Origin: Gemmatimonas sp.
GTDB taxonomy: Bacteria > Gemmatimonadota > Gemmatimonadetes > Gemmatimonadales > Gemmatimonadaceae
Direction: 5' to 3'
DNA: 18,236 nt
Assembly (NCBI RefSeq): GCF_031426495.1
Contig: NZ_JANPLK010000070.1
Span: 1 to 18,236, forward strand
Part shown: positions 13,182-18,236 of the stretch, piece by piece
Numbering within the stretch: position 1 is the first letter of the stretch
Layout of the letters: each line of letters opens with the position of its first letter
Notes under the pieces: model-generated
The model's input: the letters and a program-made list of their open reading frames with translations, nothing else
Databases searched by the model: none
Told to the model about the DNA's origin: nothing
Translations under genes and position numbers: made by a program

Positions 13182-16100
13182 CGGACGCTGTTGCCCCGCC
13201 GGCCGACGCGCTCGCGTTCGACACGCCGCTCACCCGTCACGCGCACATTCGGGTGCCGCTGATCTGCGGGCCGATGTATCCCTGCAGCAATCCCGAGCTC
13301 GTGGCCGCCGTGAGTGCGGCCGGCGCGCTTGGTATCGTGCAACCGATCTCGCTCACGTACGTGCACGGCTACGACTTCCGCGAAGGGCTGCGCACCATCA
13401 ATCGTCTCAGCGGCGGCGCACCGATCGGCTTCAACGCGCTCATCGAGGCGTCGTCGAAGACGTATCACAACCGCATGATCAAGTGGGTCGATATCGCGCT
13501 GGAGGAAGGCGTGCGATTCTTTCTGACGTCGCTGGGCAATCCGAAGTGGGTGTGCGATCGCGTACACGCGGTAGGTGGCGTGGTGTACCACGACATCACG
13601 GAGCTCAAGTGGGCGCAGAAGGGCCGTGACGGCGGGGTCGACGGACTCGTCGCGGTGAACCGCGAAGCGGGCGGCCATACCGGCTCACGCGATCCCCGCG
13701 CGCTGCTCGACGAGGTCAGCGCGCTCGGATTACCAGTGGTCGCCGCCGGCGGTGTGGGCGCACCCGACCAGTTCAAAGCGCTACTCGATATGGGTTACGC
13801 CGGTGTGCAGTTGGGCACGCGCTTCATCGCGACGCCGGAGTGCAACTCCGACGACGCCTACAAGTACGCGATCGTGGAGGCCAGTTCCCGTGACATCGTG
13901 CTCACCGAACGCCTCACTGGAGTGCCAGTTTCGGTGATCCGCACGCCATACGTGGAGAAACTCGGCACGAAAGTGGGCCCGATGTCCCGCTGGTTGTTCA
14001 AGGGACGCAAGACGAAGCATTGGATCCGCACGTTCTACGCGCTGCGCTCGCTCAGGCAGCTCAAGCGCTCGAGCATCGATGGCGCCACGCAGGACTACTG
14101 GCAGGCAGGACGTAGCGTCGATGCCATTCATGAGATCAAACCTGCAGGAGAGATTGTGCGCGAGTTCGCAAGTGCGTTGACGGGAACGGTAGTGAAAGCG
14201 GTCGTGTTACTGGCACTGCTGTTGGGGGCACCGCGCGACGCCACGGCGCAGGCGCAGCCCCAGCAGGTCATGACCAAGGGTCTGCGCGCGCCGGTCACGC
14301 TCGCGCGGGACAGCGCCGGCATCGTGCACATCGAGGCCGCGAACGAGCACGATCTGTTCTTCGCGCAGGGCTACAGTGCCGCGCGCGATCGCCTGTTTCA
14401 GCTCGAACTATGGCGGCGACAGGCAACGGGCACGATGGCCCAGGTGCTTGGACCACGCTGGGTGTCGCGTGATCGGGCATCGCGCTTGCTGCGCTATCGC
14501 GGGTCGATGACGACCGAGCTGGCGCATTATCATCCGCGCGGCGCAACCATCATCGGCGCGTTTGTGGATGGCGTGAACGCGTATATCGATCACGTGCGCG
14601 CCAATCCCGCCCTCATGCCACCGGAACTCACATGGCTGGGCATCGCGCCGCAGCATTGGACACCGGCGGTGGTGATCTCTCGGCACAACGCGTTGGCCTC
14701 GAACGCCGCCGACGAGCCGACCACCGCGCGCGCGGTGCGCGAGATCGGCGAGGGAGCAGTGGCGCGCCGGCGGCGCTACGAGCTCTCACCCGTGCGCCTG
14801 AGCCTCGACTCGCTCGTGGCCCGCGCGCTTGACGCCGCACCCGGCGCGCGCATGCTGGCCGACTACAACGACTTTAAGCAGGTCCCGAACTTTCGCACGG
14901 CGGAGTTACCGGAAGCGCTGCGGCGCGTGGCGCCGCCGGTTGACACGACAACACCGTCGTTCGATCGCTGGGAGAGCAACAACTGGGTGATCGCCGGATC
15001 ACGCACGGCCAGCGGCAAGCCAATCGTGGCCAACGATCCGCATCGTACGATCGCGGCGCCGTCGCTGCGCTACATGGTGCACCTGAAGGCGCCGGGGTGG
15101 GATGTGATCGGCGGCGGCGAGCCGGCCATTCCCGGTGTCGCCATCGGGCACAACGAGCATGGCGCGTGGGGCCTCACGATTTTCGGCATCGACGCGGAGG
15201 ATCTGTACACCTACCAGCTCGATGCGAAGGACGCGCGGTCGTATCGGTATCGCGGTGCCAGTGAGCGCATGCGACAGATTATCGATACGATCCGCGTGAA
15301 GGGCGCCGCGCCGGTGGTGGTCACGTTGCAGTACACGCGTCATGGTCCCGTGCTCCTGTCGGACGCGTCCAAGCGGGTGGCCGTGGCGCTGCGCGCGGCG
15401 TCGCTCGAGCCCGGTGGTGCGCCGTACCTGGCCAGCCTGCGTCTCGATCAAGCGCGCACGTGGAGTGAAGCGCGTACGGCGCTGTCGTTCGCGCGCATGC
15501 CGGCCCTCAACTGGATCTGGGCCGACACCAGTGGGGCGATCGGCTGGCAGAGCGCCGGCATCGCACCGATCCGCAAGAATTGGGATGGTCTCGTGCCGGT
15601 GCCGGGTGACGGTCGTTTCGAGTGGAGCGGCTTCCTGCCGATTCCAGAGTTGCCGCATGAGACGTCGCCATCGCGCGGCTACGTGGGGACCGCCAACGCG
15701 CTCAACGTTGAGGCGTCGTACCCCAATGCCAACGCCCTGGCGCGCCTGTGGGCGGAGCCGTTCCGCCGGGATCGTTTGCAGGAAGTGCTCGACACTACAC
15801 GCAAGGCCACGCTGTCGCAGATGATGGCGCTGCAGCACGACGAAACCGCCCTGGCGGCGCGCGCCTTGGTGCCGCTCATCACGCAGATTACGCTCACGAG
15901 CTCCGCCTCGATCGCCGCGCGCGACACGATGCTGCGCTGGAACGGCGTGCTGTCGGCCAACTCGCGTGGTGCGGCCATCTATGCGGCGTGGGAGCGCAAG
16001 CTGCTCACACACACGGCGGACATCGTGCTGCCGCTGGCGGCACGTCCGCTGCTGCGCACCGTCGGCTTGTCACAGACCATCGAGTGGCTCACGCGTCCGG

Positions 16101-16576
16101 ATTCCCTACTTGGCGAGAACCCGACGGTGGCACGCGATTTCATTCTGTTCCGGTCGTTCAACGAGGCCGTGGCAGACCTGTCGAAGCGATTCGGCAAGGA
16201 CATGACCGATTGGCGGTACGGCGACGCGAAGATGCACCACGTACGCATTGCCCACCCGCTCGATATCGTGATCGCCGACTCGATCCGCTCGCGCCTGTCG
16301 CCAGGGCCGCTGGCTCGTGGCGGCTACGGCAACACCCTCAACGCCACTGGCAACAGCGACAACCAGACCGCCGGAGCGAGCTTCCGCGTGGTGATGGACC
16401 TCGCGAACTGGGATGGCGCGATGGTGACCAACACGCCCGGTCAGAGCGGCGATCCGCGCAGTCCGTACTACAGCAATCTCTTCGCCCCGTGGGTGCGCGG
16501 AGAGTATTCCCCGCTGCCGTATTCTCCGCGTGCCGTGAAGGCGCGAACGGCGGAGACCGTGGTCATCGTTCCGTAG
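13178..16576 (+). CDS. Nitronate monooxygenase-type flavoprotein joined in frame to an S45 penicillin acylase-type hydrolase
   Basis: One uninterrupted frame of 1132 residues covers two complete enzymes. Residues 1 to about 335 are an FMN-dependent nitronate monooxygenase/2-nitropropane dioxygenase-type TIM barrel: LICGPMYPCSNPELVAAVS, the AGGHTG motif with H167, AAGGVGAPDQF, and the C-terminal DYWQAGRSVDAI. Residues about 360-1132 are an S45 Ntn-hydrolase: GYSAARDRLFQLELWRR in the alpha part, the autocleavage site before S600 (WESNNWVIAG), HNEHGAWGLT, and the C-terminal GNTLNATGNSDNQTAG and NTPGQSGDPRSPYY. Relatives cleave penicillins or acyl-homoserine lactones in the periplasm. Residues 340-359 form a hydrophobic stretch ending in ATAQA, like a signal peptide. 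The product may therefore be a membrane-spanning fusion, or the acylase may start internally at GTG 14156 or 14192. The ATG at 13178 overlaps the DUF4442 stop. Substrates are unknown. Confidence 0.85.
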   Translation: MTDAVAPPADALAFDTPLTRHAHIRVPLICGPMYPCSNPELVAAVSAAGALGIVQPISLTYVHGYDFREGLRTINRLSGGAPIGFNALIEASSKTYHNRMIKWVDIALEEGVRFFLTSLGNPKWVCDRVHAVGGVVYHDITELKWAQKGRDGGVDGLVAVNREAGGHTGSRDPRALLDEVSALGLPVVAAGGVGAPDQFKALLDMGYAGVQLGTRFIATPECNSDDAYKYAIVEASSRDIVLTERLTGVPVSVIRTPYVEKLGTKVGPMSRWLFKGRKTKHWIRTFYALRSLRQLKRSSIDGATQDYWQAGRSVDAIHEIKPAGEIVREFASALTGTVVKAVVLLALLLGAPRDATAQAQPQQVMTKGLRAPVTLARDSAGIVHIEAANEHDLFFAQGYSAARDRLFQLELWRRQATGTMAQVLGPRWVSRDRASRLLRYRGSMTTELAHYHPRGATIIGAFVDGVNAYIDHVRANPALMPPELTWLGIAPQHWTPAVVISRHNALASNAADEPTTARAVREIGEGAVARRRRYELSPVRLSLDSLVARALDAAPGARMLADYNDFKQVPNFRTAELPEALRRVAPPVDTTTPSFDRWESNNWVIAGSRTASGKPIVANDPHRTIAAPSLRYMVHLKAPGWDVIGGGEPAIPGVAIGHNEHGAWGLTIFGIDAEDLYTYQLDAKDARSYRYRGASERMRQIIDTIRVKGAAPVVVTLQYTRHGPVLLSDASKRVAVALRAASLEPGGAPYLASLRLDQARTWSEARTALSFARMPALNWIWADTSGAIGWQSAGIAPIRKNWDGLVPVPGDGRFEWSGFLPIPELPHETSPSRGYVGTANALNVEASYPNANALARLWAEPFRRDRLQEVLDTTRKATLSQMMALQHDETALAARALVPLITQITLTSSASIAARDTMLRWNGVLSANSRGAAIYAAWERKLLTHTADIVLPLAARPLLRTVGLSQTIEWLTRPDSLLGENPTVARDFILFRSFNEAVADLSKRFGKDMTDWRYGDAKMHHVRIAHPLDIVIADSIRSRLSPGPLARGGYGNTLNATGNSDNQTAGASFRVVMDLANWDGAMVTNTPGQSGDPRSPYYSNLFAPWVRGEYSPLPYSPRAVKARTAETVVIVP
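14146..14158 (+). promoter_or_regulatory. Candidate internal ribosome binding site and GTG start for the acylase half
   Basis: AGGAG at 14146-14150 is followed five bases later by an in-frame GTG at 14156. Starting there would give an 806-residue acylase beginning with residues MREFASALTG and the hydrophobic segment, a plausible Sec signal peptide. A second GTG at 14192 would give a shorter signal beginning MKAVVLLALLLGA, but it lacks a good ribosome site. AGGAG may also be coincidental, as it lies inside codons for the flavoenzyme C-terminus (PAGEIV). Confidence 0.45.
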
Positions 16577-16592
16577 TACTTCCTCAAACTTC

Positions 16593-16597
16593 AGGAG
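16593..16597 (+). promoter_or_regulatory. Shine-Dalgarno of the lectin-like gene
   Basis: AGGAG lies seven bases before the ATG at 16605. It is among the few canonical ribosome sites in this window and fixes the start of the gene. Confidence 0.75.
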
Positions 16598-16604
16598 CCT
16601 TCCG

Positions 16605-17255
16605 ATGCTCGCCTTCCGCCTGCCGCTCACCCTCGCCACCGCACTCCTCGCGACGACCACCCCAACGCGTCCCACCCCGCAACAGGACATGTCGTTCTTC
16701 ATCACCAGCGTCGGCTCCGGCAATGGCGCGGCCCTCGGTGGACTCGAGGGCGCCGACAAACACTGCGCGACGCTCGCCGAAGCAGCCGGTGTACGCGGCA
16801 AGACATGGCATGCCTACTTGAGTCAGCAGGCGCTCGACGGCAAGTCGGCGGTGAACGCGCGCGACCGCATCGGCAAAGGTCCATGGAAGAATGCCAAAGG
16901 CGTGGTGGTAGCCACCAGCGTCGATGATCTGCACAGCGACAACAACAAGTTGTCGAAGGACAACAGCATCACCGAGAAGGGGATGCTGGTGAATGGTCGT
17001 GGCGATACGCCAAACACGCACGATGTGATGACGGGCTCGACGCTCGACGGCCGCGTGTCCACCGACGCCGGTGACAGCACCTGTAAGAACTGGACGAGCA
17101 GCGGCGAAGGCGCGGCGCTGGTCGGTCATCACGATCGTCAGGGTGGTGGCGCGAATCCGACGTCGTGGACTTTTGCCCACCCGTCGCGCGGATGCAGTCA
17201 GGAGAATCTGAAAGCATCCGGCGGGGCTGGTCTCTTCTACTGCTTTGCAGTCTAG
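16605..17255 (+). CDS. Secreted lectin-like (C-type lectin/endostatin-like fold) protein
   Basis: This 216-residue exported protein has an N-terminal signal peptide (about residues 1-22, Ala/Thr-rich). The mature part runs FFITSVGSGNGAALGGLEGADKHC, then TWHAYLS, VNARDRIGKGPWKNAKG, and the C-terminal AHPSRGCSQENL and GLFYCF. From memory this pattern belongs to a family of bacterial proteins usually annotated as lectin-like. Four cysteines (near residues 54, 159, 204 and 213) could form two disulfides in the periplasm. The ligand is unknown. The AGGAG site at 16593 sets the start, 28 bases after the acylase stop, so it may be co-transcribed with the upstream unit. Its TAG stop shares the CTAG at 17252-17255 with the convergent peptidase gene. 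Confidence 0.82.
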   Translation: MLAFRLPLTLATALLATTTPTRPTPQQDMSFFITSVGSGNGAALGGLEGADKHCATLAEAAGVRGKTWHAYLSQQALDGKSAVNARDRIGKGPWKNAKGVVVATSVDDLHSDNNKLSKDNSITEKGMLVNGRGDTPNTHDVMTGSTLDGRVSTDAGDSTCKNWTSSGEGAALVGHHDRQGGGANPTSWTFAHPSRGCSQENLKASGGAGLFYCFAV

Positions 17256-18236
17256 TTCGCCGCCGTGCCGGCCTTCACGCCCTGCAACCAGAATGCGAAC
17301 CACTGACGGATCCGTCCCAAGCGATCCACCAGTAGCCATGGCTCACCGGTGCGTGACAGGTCGTGGTTGGAACGCGGATAGCGCACCATCTCCACCGGCA
17401 CGCCCTGCTTCTTCAGTGACATGAACCAGATCTCCGCACTCCCCATCGGCGTGCGGTGATCTTCTTCGCTCTGCACTAGCAGCATCGGCGTCTTCACCTT
17501 CTGCACGTAGCGGATCGGTGACAGCGTGTCGTAGAGCGCCTGATTGTCCCACGGCTTGCCGTAGAACTCGAACTCAGTAAGTCCCTGTGCATCGCTGCTC
17601 CCGTACCAATACGTCCAGTCGGTGATCGTGCGGTCGGTCTCGATCGCCTTGAAACGATCCGTCTTCGTCGCGATCCACGTGGTCATGAATCCGCCGTACG
17701 AGCCGCCCGTGGCGCCCATCTTCGTGCTGTCCACGTCGGCGCGCGCGGCGACAATGTCCACCGACTTCATGAGGTCTTCGTAGTCTTCCATACCCCAGCG
17801 GCCGCGCGTGCTGTACGTGAAGTCGGCGCCGTATCCGCTCGAGCCGCGCGGGTTCGTGAACAGCACGAACATGCCCTGCGCGGCGAGGTTCTGGAATTCG
17901 TCGAACCAGCCTTCGCCGTACGACGAGTGCGGTCCGCCGTGGATGTAGATCACCATCGGATACTTCTTGCCCGCCGTGTAGCCGTACGGCTTCATCAGCC
18001 ACCCCTCGACCTCCAGCCCGCCGACGCTCGGGTAGGTGATCCGCTCGGCGTCGGAGAACGCGACCTCGCGCGTCAGCGCCTCGTTGAAGGCGGTGAGCTT
18101 CCGCTCCCCCTTCCCGTCCACGCCGGCGACGTAGAGCTCCGTCGGCTGCGTGACGCTGGACGCCACGTACGCCACGGTGCGCATCGACGCGTCGTAGGCG
18201 AAGCCGCTCATGCGCCGGCGCCCGCCGAGTAGCTCG
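17252..18236 (-). CDS. S9 family prolyl oligopeptidase, C-terminal catalytic part (runs off the window)
   Basis: Only the 3' part of the gene is present. The frame remains open to the right edge (preceding residues read ELLGGRRR), so the Met at 18211 is internal, not the start. What is seen is the end of the beta-propeller (VAYVASSVTQPTELYVA) and the whole alpha/beta-hydrolase domain: YPMVIYIHGGPHSS, NPRGSSGYG, the nucleophile elbow GGSYGGF with Ser encoded at 17699-17701, the acid in QSEEDHRTP, and the histidine in RSNHDLS. This matches S9C acylaminoacyl-peptidase/dipeptidyl-peptidase-type enzymes, which cut short peptides from the N-terminus. Location (cytoplasm or periplasm) cannot be judged without the N-terminus. 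It converges on the lectin-like gene, sharing CTAG as both stops. Confidence 0.93.
   Translation of the reverse strand, partial: ELLGGRRRMSGFAYDASMRTVAYVASSVTQPTELYVAGVDGKGERKLTAFNEALTREVAFSDAERITYPSVGGLEVEGWLMKPYGYTAGKKYPMVIYIHGGPHSSYGEGWFDEFQNLAAQGMFVLFTNPRGSSGYGADFTYSTRGRWGMEDYEDLMKSVDIVAARADVDSTKMGATGGSYGGFMTTWIATKTDRFKAIETDRTITDWTYWYGSSDAQGLTEFEFYGKPWDNQALYDTLSPIRYVQKVKTPMLLVQSEEDHRTPMGSAEIWFMSLKKQGVPVEMVRYPRSNHDLSRTGEPWLLVDRLGRIRQWFAFWLQGVKAGTAAN

Noticed and set aside
14999..16012. Minus-strand frame of 337 residues inside the acylase half
   Set aside because: Antisense shadow rich in Arg and His, without domains.

Overview
The window is GC-rich, densely packed bacterial DNA with four-base gene overlaps almost throughout. 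The core is a nitrous oxide reductase (nos) cluster of the clade II (Sec-dependent) type. That, together with the style of the flanking genes (S45 acylase, S9 peptidase, NAD-binding/DUF2867 protein), suggests a Gemmatimonadota-like soil or sediment bacterium. The phylum is an inference; there is no rRNA here to test it.

Layout. (1) Positions 1-1821, minus strand: glnK (PII) followed by amtB, overlapping by four bases, for ammonium uptake and its control. The PII protein lacks the usual uridylylated tyrosine. (2) Positions 1980-2962: a small DJ-1/PfpI-type gene converges on an NsrR-like Rrf2 regulator, and the two stop codons share one CTAG. (3) Positions 3134-9730, plus strand: nosZ, a four-helix membrane protein gene, nosL, nosD, nosF and nosY, each overlapping the next by 1-4 bases. 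After a 59-base gap comes a lipoprotein cupredoxin. NosZ reduces N2O to N2 in the periplasm, NosDFY and NosL supply copper and sulfur for the CuZ centre, and the cupredoxin is a candidate electron donor. No nosR, nosX or c-type cytochrome gene is present. The divergent NsrR-like gene suggests control by nitric oxide. (4) Positions 9744-9888: a 145-base imperfect palindrome between convergent genes. (5) Positions 9895-12575, minus strand: a two-gene unit of a membrane GT2 glycosyltransferase and an NAD(P)-binding/DUF2867 protein. (6) Positions 12675-16576, plus strand: a DUF4442 hotdog protein overlapping a 1132-codon frame that joins a nitronate monooxygenase-type flavin oxidoreductase to an S45 penicillin acylase-type hydrolase without a stop. 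(7) Positions 16605-17255: a secreted lectin-like protein. It converges, again through a shared CTAG, on the 3' part of an S9 prolyl oligopeptidase gene that runs off the right edge.

The points most worth a second look are the flavoenzyme-acylase fusion with a signal peptide and a possible internal start at the joint, the cupredoxin and unnamed membrane protein of the nos cluster, the PII protein without Tyr51, and the long palindrome after the nos cluster. No tRNA, rRNA, CRISPR array, transposase or integrase was seen.
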